Shown here one piece after another: positions 34,599 through 43,412 of a DNA stretch of 64,000 nt. Both the position numbers and the translations under genes were made by a program. Position 1 is the stretch's first letter. Each line of letters starts with the position of its first letter. Under the pieces are notes generated by a model. It saw nothing but the letters and a program-made list of their open reading frames with translations. It was not told where the DNA came from and ran no database searches. The stretch is from Brevibacterium sp. 'Marine' (GTDB taxonomy: Bacteria; Actinomycetota; Actinomycetes; Actinomycetales; Brevibacteriaceae): positions 248,001 through 312,000 of the forward strand of contig NZ_CP051626.1 of NCBI RefSeq assembly GCF_012844365.1, in the 5' to 3' direction.

Positions 34599-35159
34599 GT
34601 GTCACGCACCGTCTACTACACCGCGACCACGCTCGACGGGTTCATCGCCGACCCGAACGACTCGCTCGAATGGCTGCTGCGCCAGACCGAAGAACCGCCG
34701 GATGACGGGTTCATCGACGGCGTCGGAGCGATCGTCATGGGTGCGACGACGTACGAATGGGTGCTGCGCAACCTCGACGGACCGTGGCCTTACGAGGTTC
34801 CCGCATGGGTGATGACTCACCGGAAGCTCGGCCTGCCCGAAGCTGGGAAAGACGGGAAGAGTCCCGACATCCGATTCGCGAAGGGCTCTGTCTCTGACCA
34901 CTATTTCGAAATGTGCACCGCCACCGGCGACCGTGACCTGTGGGTGATGGGCGGCGGCGACCTCGCCGGGCAGTTCGCCGACGAGGGACTCCTCGACGAG
35001 ATCATCACGTGGACCGCGCCGGTGGTCCTCGGCAAGGGGCGGCCGCTGCTGCCGCGCCGCCTCGACCTCGAACTCCTCGAAGTCGGGTCCAGTGCCCCCT
35101 TCGTCATCGCCCGCCACCGAGTCATCGGGCCCCTCCTCGAGGACAGCCCGGCTGAGTGA
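34599..35159 (+). CDS. Dihydrofolate reductase family (RibD C-terminal fold) protein
   Basis: GTG start with AGGAGG upstream; 186 residues. YYTATTLDGFIADPNDSLEWLL is the classic opening of YyaP/YwjB-like RibD_C proteins, VGAIVMGATTYEW the second motif, DLWVMGGGDLAGQFADEGLLDEI the NADPH-binding glycine stretch, and TWTAPVVLGKGRPLLPRR the final conserved loop. It is predicted to be an NADPH-dependent reductase with unknown substrate. It is monocistronic. Compared with the protein at 21.4 kb it belongs to a different subgroup. Confidence 0.87.
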   Translation: MSRTVYYTATTLDGFIADPNDSLEWLLRQTEEPPDDGFIDGVGAIVMGATTYEWVLRNLDGPWPYEVPAWVMTHRKLGLPEAGKDGKSPDIRFAKGSVSDHYFEMCTATGDRDLWVMGGGDLAGQFADEGLLDEIITWTAPVVLGKGRPLLPRRLDLELLEVGSSAPFVIARHRVIGPLLEDSPAE

Positions 35160-35370
35160 TGCTTCTCGAGTACGGCTGAGGACTCGCCGGCATAGTCCAC
35201 TCGCCGAGGCGGGACGACGTTTCGTGCGGGAGGATCCATCGTATGGATGGGCAGGGCCGCCTCGGCGAGATGATCGATGATTCGTACGCAGGGGTGGGCC
35301 GCCTCGGTGAGGTTCATCCGGATATCGGGCACCTCTGGTAGCCGGGCGGGTTCCGTGATTCGATGCAGTC

Positions 35371-36129
35371 ATGACTGCTGCGATTGAGAATCATCGGGCC
35401 CGCCTGCGCGCGGGGGAGACCTACAACGGACTGTGGATGATGTCGACGAGCCCGGAACTGGCGAAGGCCGGGTCGGCGGCCGGGTTCGACTATGTCTGCC
35501 TCGATCTGCAGCACGGGCTGGTGCGCCCCACCGATGTGCTGCGGCTGACCGATGCCGTGCGCGCCAGTGGGGACGCGCTCGTGACGGCGCGGGTCGCGGC
35601 GAACCGATTCACGGAGATCGGGGCGCTCGCCGACGCGGGAGTCGAGGCGATCATCGTCCCGCTCGTGTCCTCGGTCGACGAGGCGCAGGCCGCGGTGGCC
35701 GCGCTCGACTATCCATCCCGGGGCGGGGATCGCTCGTGGGGACCGACCGCCGAGATCATGCACGGTGCGGTCCAGGACACGCGGGACGAGCGGCCTTTGC
35801 TGTTCGTCATGATCGAGAACGAGGAAGGTCTGGCCGCGGTCGGGGACATCTGCGCCGTGCCGGGAATCGACGGGGTGTACGTCGGCCCGTCCGATCTCGC
35901 GTTCGCCGTCGGGGCCCTGCCCGGGCAGCCGAATGAAGCTCACGCCGAGGCGCTCGTGCGGATCCGCACGGCCGCCGATGCCGCCGGGGTGATCCCGGGA
36001 ATCCACTGCGGCGACGGTGAGGAGGCGCGTCTGCGCAAGGAGCAGGGCTTCCGCTTCATCACGTCATGTGGTGACTTGGGTGCAGCGGGCCGCACCTTCC
36101 GCAACGACCTAGCAGCCGCCCGCTCCTAA
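35371..36129 (+). CDS. HpcH/HpaI family class II aldolase
   Basis: 252 residues with GLWMMSTSPELAKAGSAAGFDYVCLDLQHGL (catalytic His48), Arg74 in VTARV, and the metal ligands Glu149 (MIENEEG) and Asp175 (GPSDLAFA). Members such as HpaI and 2-keto-3-deoxy-L-rhamnonate aldolase cleave 2-oxo-4-hydroxy acids to pyruvate plus an aldehyde using Mg or Mn. No ribosome binding site is visible; a weak -10-like TTCGAT lies seven bases upstream, so it may be leaderless. It stands alone, just before a copy of the dispersed palindrome. The natural substrate is not determined. Confidence 0.88.
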   Translation: MTAAIENHRARLRAGETYNGLWMMSTSPELAKAGSAAGFDYVCLDLQHGLVRPTDVLRLTDAVRASGDALVTARVAANRFTEIGALADAGVEAIIVPLVSSVDEAQAAVAALDYPSRGGDRSWGPTAEIMHGAVQDTRDERPLLFVMIENEEGLAAVGDICAVPGIDGVYVGPSDLAFAVGALPGQPNEAHAEALVRIRTAADAAGVIPGIHCGDGEEARLRKEQGFRFITSCGDLGAAGRTFRNDLAAARS

Positions 36130-36132
36130 TTG

Positions 36133-36188
36133 CTACCTGACGGCGGCCCAGCAACCTCGCACGAGGTAGCTGGGCCGCCGTCAGGTAG
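36133..36188. repeat. Dispersed palindrome, copy 1
   Basis: Two 27-base arms beginning CTACCTGACGGCGGCCCAGC, complementary except for one A-A mismatch, with a CA loop. It starts three bases after the aldolase stop codon. The same core recurs at 45442 and 53321. Confidence 0.9.
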
Positions 36189-36469
36189 TTCGAGTCGGTG
36201 GGTGGGTCAGCGTTGCGCGCGAAGTTGCCATGGTGCGCCAGGATGTTCTTGGGAAGTCCGAGTATCCTGGCGTTTCTCAATTAAACTCTCGAGTTTTTCC
36301 TGCCTGCACAAACTCATTAATGCAATTCCTTCAGGGTATCGAAACATGCGAAAACAATCTTGGACAGGCATCGTTGAGTCGCGAATACTGGAACGCATCA
36401 CAGTTGTTCCACGTCACAAATGCAATGCCACACCTGCTCATGGACCAGAACCCAATGGAGGGATCGCCA

Positions 36470-37318
36470 ATGACAACAGCACCACGCATCGATACCGATG
36501 CAGTTCGACCTGTGGAGCCCGGCCCTGCGCCGGCAGCTCCGCCGACTGCATCTAGGCTCAAACCTGAGTCACTCACAGCGGGAATCAAAGCTGTTGTCGG
36601 GCTCGTCGGATTGTTCGCGATCTGGGAGCTAGCAGTCTTCATCTTCGACTTCCCGAAGTATCTGCTTGTCGGTCCGATTTCGGCGTTCGAAGAATTGTTC
36701 ACGAACCCGGGATACTTCGCGGTCAACGCTCTCACTACCCTGCAGGAAGGTCTCGCAGGCTTTGCGCTCGGCACAGCATTGGGCGTTCTGTGTGGAGCAC
36801 TCCTCTATTACGCTTCCTTCCTTCGTCCCTTCCTCTATCCGGCGCTCATCGCCATCGACACGATTCCGAAGGTCGCTCTGGCGCCGCTGTTCATCGTCTG
36901 GTTCGGCTTCGGCTTCGAGTCGAAGGCTTTCGTGGCAATGGCCATCGCATTCTTCCCGCTCGTCATCAACACATTCGACGGGCTCAACTCTGTGCCGCAC
37001 GAGCTGCAGGACCTTGCACGCATCAACCGTGCCTCGAAGCTGAAGAAGATGATGAAGATCGATTTCATCTATGCGCTTCCTTCGATCTTCACGGGAGCTA
37101 AGATCTCGATCTCGCTGGCTGTCGGCGGTGCCGTGGTCGGTGAGTTCATCGCCGGGTCCAAGGGACTCGGATACGTCATTCTTCTCGCGAACTCTCAGGT
37201 CGACCTCCCCTCGATGTTCGCAGCATTCATCGTGCTTGCGGCGATCGCATTGCTTCTCTTCTTCATCATCGACCTCATCTCGAAGAAGCTGCTGCCGTGG
37301 AAGAACTACACGAAGTGA
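36470..37318 (+). CDS. ABC transporter permease, nitrate/sulfonate/taurine type
   Basis: The ATG at 36470 has GGAGGG upstream; the longer open frame is not supported. The 282-residue membrane protein shows about six helices and the BPD-permease EAA loop (NSVPHELQDLARINRASKLKKMMKIDFIYALPSI), with DTIPKVALAPLFIVWFGFGFESK typical of the SsuC/TauC/ThiX group. A Pro-rich N-terminal tail of about 30 residues precedes helix 1. It is followed 11 bases later by the binding protein and then the ATPase, forming a complete importer. Confidence 0.9.
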   Translation: MTTAPRIDTDAVRPVEPGPAPAAPPTASRLKPESLTAGIKAVVGLVGLFAIWELAVFIFDFPKYLLVGPISAFEELFTNPGYFAVNALTTLQEGLAGFALGTALGVLCGALLYYASFLRPFLYPALIAIDTIPKVALAPLFIVWFGFGFESKAFVAMAIAFFPLVINTFDGLNSVPHELQDLARINRASKLKKMMKIDFIYALPSIFTGAKISISLAVGGAVVGEFIAGSKGLGYVILLANSQVDLPSMFAAFIVLAAIALLLFFIIDLISKKLLPWKNYTK

Positions 37319-37329
37319 GAGGCGGAACC

Positions 37330-38358
37330 ATGCACATCTTGAAGAAACTGCTAGTTGCGCCGCTCCTGCTGTCTGTCGTCACTCTGACAGGATGCACGCC
37401 AAAGGACGGACTTGATGACTTCAACCTCATGGTCGACGTCGCCTATCTGCCGAAACATGCACCGTTCTTCGCAGCTGAGGCTGAAGGGTTCTTTGAAGAG
37501 GAGGGATTCGACGTCTCGCTGATGCCGGGTTCCGGTTCGACGAACACCGTGACTTCCGTCGAAACCGGGAGAGTCGACGCCGGATGGGCCGATTTCGGCG
37601 CGACCATCCTCAGCCAGGGCAAAGGAGCTCACGTTAAGCAAGTGAACCTGCTACAGGCCCGATCAGCGTACGCGACTATCGCACTAGAGAGTTCGGGTAT
37701 CGAAACCTGGGATGATATGAAGGGCAAGACGGTGGCTACTGAAGGCGCCGGTGCCATGACGGCGATGTGGCCGCTCGCGCTCGAACGCAGTGGACTCAAA
37801 CAGGATGACGTCAATGTCGTCCATGCCACCGGCGAATCGAAGATTCCAGGTCTGCTGGCCGATCGTTGGGATGCGAACCTCGCGCTCTACGTCTCCGACG
37901 AGCCGGCTCTGATGGCACTCGGTGAGAAGGCGAACATCCTGAAATGGTCTGACGTGGGCATCGACCTCTACGGCAACGGCATCGTGGTTTCGGATGAGTC
38001 CCTGAAGAACGATCCCGAGCGTATTGAGCGGTTCAACCGCGCTATGCAGAAGGGCTTTCTCTGGGCCTGCGACCACCCGGATCAGACTGCAGACGACTTC
38101 ACGAAGGAAGTCCAAGGGTATGAACCGGAGACCGTGACCTATGCGCTCAAGTCGCAATGCGAATTGAACTGGGCCACCGGAGAGTCAGACGACCAGTTCG
38201 GTGTGATGACCGACGATGGAGTTGGACAGATGCTGAGCGTGGCTACCGACTTCCTCGGTCTCGAGAATTCGACCGATCTCACCGTCGACGACATCTATAC
38301 GAACGACTACATCGACCCGATTCGCCATGACGAAGACGTTGCGGCACCTACAAAGTGA
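37330..38358 (+). CDS. ABC transporter substrate-binding lipoprotein (NMT1/SsuA-like)
   Basis: Start at the ATG after GAGAGGCGG; 342 residues with a short signal and lipobox LTGC (Cys22). The mature part has the NMT1/THI5-like pattern: VDVAYLPKHAPFFAAEAEGFFEEEGFDVSLMPG, a VDAGWADFGATILSQGKG segment and the WDDMKGKTVATEGAGAM hinge. These proteins bind pyrimidine precursors, sulfonates, nitrate or amidines. The AYLPKHAPFF motif is closer to the thiamine-precursor/riboflavin binding type (ThiY) than to nitrate binding, but specificity cannot be assigned. Confidence 0.88.
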   Translation: MHILKKLLVAPLLLSVVTLTGCTPKDGLDDFNLMVDVAYLPKHAPFFAAEAEGFFEEEGFDVSLMPGSGSTNTVTSVETGRVDAGWADFGATILSQGKGAHVKQVNLLQARSAYATIALESSGIETWDDMKGKTVATEGAGAMTAMWPLALERSGLKQDDVNVVHATGESKIPGLLADRWDANLALYVSDEPALMALGEKANILKWSDVGIDLYGNGIVVSDESLKNDPERIERFNRAMQKGFLWACDHPDQTADDFTKEVQGYEPETVTYALKSQCELNWATGESDDQFGVMTDDGVGQMLSVATDFLGLENSTDLTVDDIYTNDYIDPIRHDEDVAAPTK

Positions 38359-38371
38359 ATGGAGTACGACC

Positions 38372-39151
38372 ATGACCACTGACTATGCGATCTCAGTGAA
38401 CAACGTCGGCAAGACCTACACCTCTCGCGACGGGCAGGAGAACGTCGTCCTCAAGGGACTCGACTTCCACGTCAATCCGGGGGAGTTCGTCTCAATCGTC
38501 GGCCAGTCCGGCAGCGGAAAGACCACGCTGCTCAACACGATCTCGGGTCTGCAGGAAGCCTCTGAAGGCGAAATCCTCATCCGCGGACGCGAGATCAGCG
38601 CCGCTCTCAAGGACATCGGAATGGTGTTCCAGAGCCCGGTTCTCCTGCCCTGGCGGAATAATCTCGACAATGTCCTCCTGCCCTTGGAATTTCGTGACGC
38701 TGTCACATCGGAATCCAAGGACCACGCCATGGAGCTGCTGCACATGGTCGGACTCGGCGAGAAGGCGACTCGGTACTCCTACGAACTCAGCGGCGGAATG
38801 CAACAGCGCGTCGCCATCTGCCGCGCGTTGGTTTCACGTCCGGAAATCCTCCTCATGGATGAGCCATTCGGCGCGCTCGACGCGATGACACGCGATTCGA
38901 TGAACTTCGAGATCCAGCGGATCTGGCGTCGCACGGGCTGCAGTGTCCTCTTCGTCACTCACAGCATCTCCGAAGCTGTATGGCTGGCAGATCGAGTCGT
39001 CGTCGTCGGCGATCGTCCGGGCCGGATCGTCGCCGACGTCAAAGTGGACATCGAACGTCCCCGCGCGAAAGAGCACAAATTCTCAGAGAACTTCGCCAGC
39101 TACGTGGCGGAGATCGAATCCCACATCGGCGTCACCGCCGGGATCAGCTGA
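38372..39151 (+). CDS. ABC transporter ATP-binding protein, nitrate/sulfonate type
   Basis: The ATG at 38372 is 13 bases after the binding-protein stop. The 259-residue ATPase has Walker A GQSGSGKTT, Q-loop FQSPVLLPW, signature ELSGGMQQRVAICRAL, Walker B LLMDEPFGALD and the switch histidine in FVTHSISEA. MVFQSPVLLPWRNNLDN is characteristic of SsuB/TauB-type ATPases. It completes the importer with the two preceding genes. The M24-family enzyme gene follows and probably handles the imported compound. Confidence 0.92.
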   Translation: MTTDYAISVNNVGKTYTSRDGQENVVLKGLDFHVNPGEFVSIVGQSGSGKTTLLNTISGLQEASEGEILIRGREISAALKDIGMVFQSPVLLPWRNNLDNVLLPLEFRDAVTSESKDHAMELLHMVGLGEKATRYSYELSGGMQQRVAICRALVSRPEILLMDEPFGALDAMTRDSMNFEIQRIWRRTGCSVLFVTHSISEAVWLADRVVVVGDRPGRIVADVKVDIERPRAKEHKFSENFASYVAEIESHIGVTAGIS

Positions 39152-39270
39152 GCGGTCCGATCGTCCGGCCCGACCAACACAAGACTGGGATGGCCGGCAG
39201 GGCACCTTCGGCCCAAGGCACACCGGTAGAGGCGAACACGTCTCAAGGAAGATATGGAGTTGAAAACGCA

Positions 39271-40920
39271 GTGATCAAACTGACAACCGACAAGACGCGT
39301 CTGGCAGATTCGTTCGGACTAGATGCCCAGAAGAGCCTTCTGTTCTCTGCGATTCGCCTAGATTCGAGCCCCCTGGTTGCACCGATCATCGCCGACACGA
39401 CCGACGGTGAAGTGCTGCTTGTTCGCCAGCAGGAGCAGGGCAACGCCCTGTCCGCCGGGGTGCCGAAGGAGCGGATGAGATTCTATGCGCCGTGGGTGAC
39501 GATCGATCCCCGAATTATTGCCGATACACCGGCCTCAGCATCACTGGCGACATTGGTTGAGGAGCTCGCAGAAGGGGAACAGGTCGGTCTCGACTCCGGT
39601 GTCGTCATGAAGCACTACTCGACGCTGTCGAAGAGCCTCGACGTCGTCGCCGACAAGCAGCCGACGACTCCGGTTGTTGCCTATGAGATCGACACCGCAG
39701 TGGTTCTTGAGCGCTTCTCTCGCTGGCGTGAGCTCGGAGCGGAGACTGCGACGCGGCTCATCGCTGATGTCGAACACCTTGACGGACTGAGCAAGGAGAT
39801 CCAGTCGCAGACCGATACGCGCTATTCGGCTCTGCAGTCGATGGCCAAGGACCGAGGGCTCGACGCCGTCGTCATCTCCGCTCCGCCGAACTTCAGCGAG
39901 GTCGTCGGAACTCAGCAGAGCGAAGGTCAACTGGCGGTTTGGTCCACTCAGGACGAGAAGCTCTATGTTCTCGCTCCGGAGACCGCGCACGGTGTGTCCG
40001 GCACTCCGGTCGGCCGCTTCGCAGGATTCGGTGCGGCAGCTGTGGCACTGGCCCATGGTAACCAGATCGGCGTTGAGGAGGAGTGGATTGCAACCGGTCT
40101 GGCGCTCGAACTCGAGGCCGAAGGCGCCGTCCTCAACGAGCTGTCGACCGCTCTCGGTCACTGGCGCGACGTTCGCGACCACGAAGACCTCGGGTTTCAG
40201 ATCGTCGCTGCCAGGTGCAGCGTCTTCGCCATCGAAGAGGCTCTGAAATGGGCAGAGGAATCCTTGGCGGCGGGGCTTGAGTTCACCGAGCTCGACATCT
40301 ACGCGCGCTACGTGGATAAAATCGTCGAATTTCGCACGGAGAACGTGATTCCCTTTGCGGTCGAACCGTACTTCACCAACTTGCACTCCTCGAACAGGAT
40401 GCTGTTCCCCGGGCCTCCCGTCGACTTCCCGATCAACGATGACACGAAGTGCATCCAACTCGACGCTGGTGTGCGAATCACCTTCGACGGGATCACTGTG
40501 GCGACCTCCGACATGGCACGGTCGCTTCCGCGCACCGACGGCGCCAAAGAAGCGTATGAGTTCTTCTTCGACGTGGTCCGTGAGGGAATCATCGGCCAAC
40601 TGCGCCCCGGAGTCGTGTGCGAAGACGTCCACGCAGGTACTTTGGACTACTTGGCACCCCACCTCGGTAGGATGATCGAGATCGGCATGCTTGGTGAAGA
40701 AGTGGATTTCAACACGGAATACCGCAAGCGCAATGTCGGGCACCTCATGGGCAAGCAGGAGTCATTCGCCAACGAGCTGCGTCCCGGCTACAAGCATGTC
40801 TTGGATGTCGGGTCCTTCGGCGCAGCGGAGATTCCTTGGCGGTACGGCAATGTGGCGATCGGCACCGAGGACCTTTGGTACATCGGGGCGGACCGGACCT
40901 ATATCCTCTCAAAGCGCTGA
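39271..40920 (+). CDS. M24 family (creatinase/aminopeptidase P fold) enzyme
   Basis: A GTG with GGAG 11 bases upstream gives 549 residues; there is no better ATG. The C-terminal half has the pita-bread fold of M24 peptidases: LDAG (Asp398), TSDMARSLP (Asp414) and VGHLMGKQES (His491) match three metal ligands of aminopeptidase P. Where the fourth ligand Glu normally follows PGM, this protein reads RPGYKHVLDVGSFGAAEIP, so it has Asp512 or the shifted Glu520; a Glu lies in GTEDLW (Glu533). The N-terminal half (1-290) is the creatinase-type domain. The metal site may therefore be partial, as in creatinase, which needs none. Its place after an importer suggests hydrolysis of an imported amide, amidine or peptide. 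Confidence 0.8.
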   Translation: MIKLTTDKTRLADSFGLDAQKSLLFSAIRLDSSPLVAPIIADTTDGEVLLVRQQEQGNALSAGVPKERMRFYAPWVTIDPRIIADTPASASLATLVEELAEGEQVGLDSGVVMKHYSTLSKSLDVVADKQPTTPVVAYEIDTAVVLERFSRWRELGAETATRLIADVEHLDGLSKEIQSQTDTRYSALQSMAKDRGLDAVVISAPPNFSEVVGTQQSEGQLAVWSTQDEKLYVLAPETAHGVSGTPVGRFAGFGAAAVALAHGNQIGVEEEWIATGLALELEAEGAVLNELSTALGHWRDVRDHEDLGFQIVAARCSVFAIEEALKWAEESLAAGLEFTELDIYARYVDKIVEFRTENVIPFAVEPYFTNLHSSNRMLFPGPPVDFPINDDTKCIQLDAGVRITFDGITVATSDMARSLPRTDGAKEAYEFFFDVVREGIIGQLRPGVVCEDVHAGTLDYLAPHLGRMIEIGMLGEEVDFNTEYRKRNVGHLMGKQESFANELRPGYKHVLDVGSFGAAEIPWRYGNVAIGTEDLWYIGADRTYILSKR

Positions 40921-40978
40921 GACAGGATCTCTCCACTTCGATGCGTCTCACGCAGTACGCCCGACTCCTTGCAAGTTG

Positions 40979-41018
40979 AACGGGGCGGACATTCTCACAA
41001 GGGAGTGTCCGCCCCGTT
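40979..41018. terminator. Terminator hairpin after the M24 gene
   Basis: AACGGGGCGGACA pairs with TGTCCGCCCCGTT (13 bp) across a 14-base loop, 58 bases after the stop codon. Confidence 0.7.
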
Positions 41019-41081
41019 GCGTAGCTTTAGGGCAGCAGAAACGTGAGATGGAGCTGTCTGCTGGCCAGCAGGGAATTGAAA

Positions 41082-41113
41082 AGCGGTCCGGTCGTTGAAT
41101 CGACCGGACCGCT
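41082..41113. terminator. Terminator hairpin for the minus-strand dehydrogenase operon
   Basis: A perfect 13-bp stem (AGCGGTCCGGTCG with its complement) and a 6-base loop lie 30 bases downstream of the minus-strand stop at 41144; CTGCGTTTT follows on the plus strand. Together with the preceding hairpin it separates convergent operons. Confidence 0.7.
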
Positions 41114-41143
41114 CTGCGTTTTCGCTGTCAGCTTCCCAGCTGA

Positions 41144-43303
41144 TCAGTTGGGGCGGAGTTCACCTGGACTCTTGAGCTTGATCACTGCTTCGATCTCAAC
41201 CGGTGAGTTCGCAGGCAGGCGCGGGACTCCGAGAGCAGTGCGTGCATGACGACCGGCGTCTCCCAGAGCATCGACAAGGAGTTTGGAAGCTCCTTCAGCG
41301 ACGATGGGGTGCTTGCTGAAGTCTGCTGGACTGGCCACATAGACGTTGAGTTTGGCGATGCTCTCGACATTGTCCAGACCGAGGTTCGTCTCCAGCTGGG
41401 CAATGAGATTCACCGCGCACAGCTGAGCTGCCGCAATTCCGTCCTCTATGCTTAGGTCTTCACCGATGACTCCCTGGACGGGTACTTCTCCGTCGCTTTT
41501 GGCGATCTGCCCGGATACGAAGGCCAACTCGCCGGCGACGGTCACCGTCTTGTAGCTGTAGCTGGCAGGATTGGCTAAGGGAAGGTCGAATCCGAGTTTC
41601 TTGAGACGGTGGCGCACGCTGGCAACGAAGGATTTCGCCGAGGCGGCCGCGTCGGTTGCGTCCGAGGCGCCGCCACGTTCTGCCGCAGAGTATCGACCAT
41701 CGAGCACCCGGGCCACTGCCCAAGGATTGGCCTCTTGGAGAACCGGATGAAGAATGGCCTGCGGGACGTTCTGGTAGGCGACCGGGCGGAGGAAGCGGTC
41801 GATCGCGGTTGCACCCACCGAGGTGGTCTGGGGAGCCGACGTCGCTGGAAATGGTCCACCGTGGATCATCGCGTGACCGACGTCGACTCCGGTCGGCCAA
41901 CCGTTGACAATGATCCGGCCGACGGTGAGTTCCAGCGCGTGCACTAGCGCGTCTGCCACTTCGGTGTCCTGTTCACCCATCTGCAGTGTCGCAGTCAGCT
42001 GTCCTTCGAGCTCTGCCACGGCAGGCACCAGCTCATTGGTCGAGTCGTAGCGCACGACGATGGCTGCAGACCCGAAGACCTCGTTCTGCAGCTCCTTATT
42101 CGATGCGAAGTCCCAGATTGAGGTCGTGAACACACGGGGTCCGGGCGCATTGAACGTCTCTCCATCCGACCCCTGTGCCAGAGATGAGACTCCCGGCTGT
42201 GCTGAAAGCTGGTCGACTCCGCTCTGCCAGGCTGCGGCTATGGAGGGGGTGAGCATCGTTTGGCCCTTCGACGAGTTGAATTCCTCTGCGATGCGAGCCG
42301 TCAGAGCGTCTCCGCGGTCGCCGTTGGGAACGAAGAGAATTCCAGGGGAGGTGCACAACTGACCGGAGGAACCGGTCACTGCCCCGAAAAAGCCCTGGGC
42401 CACCTCGGCGACGTCACCGGCAATGGCCCCCGGCAGGACGAACACGGGATTGATTGAACTCATCTCGGCATAGACGGGGATCGGTGTGGGGCGAGCCGCA
42501 GCGGCGGCCGACAGCGCCACTCCGGCCGTCCTGGAACCGGTGAATCCTACGGCCGTGATTCGCCGGTCCGTGGCAAGCTGCTGCCCGACCTCGGCGCCAG
42601 ACCCATAGACGAGTGAAAAGACACCCGGGTGGAGTCCGCTGTCGCGAACGGCACGCGTGATGGCGGCACCGACCAGTTCGTTGGTCCCGGGATGGGCATT
42701 ATGGGCCTTGACGATGACTGGGCATCCAGCAGCAAGTGCCGAAGCGGTGTCACCGCCTGCCGTCGAGAAAGCGAGGGGAAAGTTGCTCGCGCCGAAGACA
42801 GCGACGGGCCCCAGAGGAACCTTGCGCTGACGAATATCGGGGCGCGGCAACGGTGCTCGGTCAGGGAGCGCGGGATCAATGCGCGCTCCGTGGGCGTCAC
42901 CGAGCCGGACGACCGATGCGAACAGGCGCAGCTGGTTGGAGGTTCTGGTGATCTCGCCATTCAGGCGCCCCGCAGGAAGTCCGGTCTCCAGGGCGGCCCG
43001 ATCGACGATGCGCTGCGCGTCGGACTCGATGTTGGCTGCGATGCTCTCGAGAAAGGCTGCGCGGATCTCCGGCGAAGTGCCGCGGTACGAAGGGAAGGCG
43101 TCGTGGGCTTCGGCGATGGCTGCGGATACCTGCTCCTCGGTGAGCAGCGTGTATTCGGGAGCCAAGGTCTCGCCCGTCGCAGGATTGATTGCGCGGCTGG
43201 TTTCCCCCTTTCCCGGCGTTTTGGTGCCGGCGACAATTGATGTGCCGGAAAGTGATGTGTGGACGTCCGCGTCGGTCGTCGCGGTAGTGAGCTGTGTCGT
43301 CAT
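41144..43303 (-). CDS. Alpha-ketoglutarate semialdehyde dehydrogenase fused to a RidA domain
   Basis: 719 residues in one uninterrupted frame. Residues about 20-535 are an aldehyde dehydrogenase of the 2,5-dioxovalerate type: RKVPLGPVAVFGASNFPLAFSTAGGD, FTGSRTAG, base Glu280 (YAEMSSINPVFVLPG) and nucleophile Cys317 (SSGQLCTSPG), with GWPTGVDV near the end. After a linker of roughly 30 residues comes a complete RidA/YjgF domain (about 565-712): GELAFVSGQI, VNLIAQLETNLG, KLNVYVASPADF and AGRHARTALGVPRLPANSPVEIEAVIKL, keeping the RidA arginine (Arg688). The dehydrogenase normally makes 2-oxoglutarate from its semialdehyde; RidA hydrolyses reactive enamines and imines. It lies downstream of kdgD in the same operon. 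The fusion is unusual to me. Confidence 0.9.
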   Translation of the reverse strand: MTTQLTTATTDADVHTSLSGTSIVAGTKTPGKGETSRAINPATGETLAPEYTLLTEEQVSAAIAEAHDAFPSYRGTSPEIRAAFLESIAANIESDAQRIVDRAALETGLPAGRLNGEITRTSNQLRLFASVVRLGDAHGARIDPALPDRAPLPRPDIRQRKVPLGPVAVFGASNFPLAFSTAGGDTASALAAGCPVIVKAHNAHPGTNELVGAAITRAVRDSGLHPGVFSLVYGSGAEVGQQLATDRRITAVGFTGSRTAGVALSAAAAARPTPIPVYAEMSSINPVFVLPGAIAGDVAEVAQGFFGAVTGSSGQLCTSPGILFVPNGDRGDALTARIAEEFNSSKGQTMLTPSIAAAWQSGVDQLSAQPGVSSLAQGSDGETFNAPGPRVFTTSIWDFASNKELQNEVFGSAAIVVRYDSTNELVPAVAELEGQLTATLQMGEQDTEVADALVHALELTVGRIIVNGWPTGVDVGHAMIHGGPFPATSAPQTTSVGATAIDRFLRPVAYQNVPQAILHPVLQEANPWAVARVLDGRYSAAERGGASDATDAAASAKSFVASVRHRLKKLGFDLPLANPASYSYKTVTVAGELAFVSGQIAKSDGEVPVQGVIGEDLSIEDGIAAAQLCAVNLIAQLETNLGLDNVESIAKLNVYVASPADFSKHPIVAEGASKLLVDALGDAGRHARTALGVPRLPANSPVEIEAVIKLKSPGELRPN

Positions 43304-43330
43304 GAGTGACCTCTGTTCCTGATAGCGATT

Positions 43331-43364
43331 TCGGCGCCGACCGGCTCAAGCCGATCGGCGCCGA
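43331..43364 (-). terminator. Hairpin between kdgD and the semialdehyde dehydrogenase-RidA gene
   Basis: A 15-bp stem with one mismatch (TCGGCGCCGA core) and a TCAA loop lies in the 109-base gap between the two minus-strand genes. It may attenuate read-through or stabilise the kdgD message end. Confidence 0.5.
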
Positions 43365-43412
43365 TCTGTGGGTGTGGTTGTCTCAGCCGTGGATGCGTGG
43401 CGTCCTGACCGT

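Noticed and set aside
34599..35159. The two RibD-fold proteins (21.4 and 34.6 kb) considered as true dihydrofolate reductases
   Set aside because: Both lack the DHFR active-site pattern and match the RibD C-terminal-like family; no folate genes are near.
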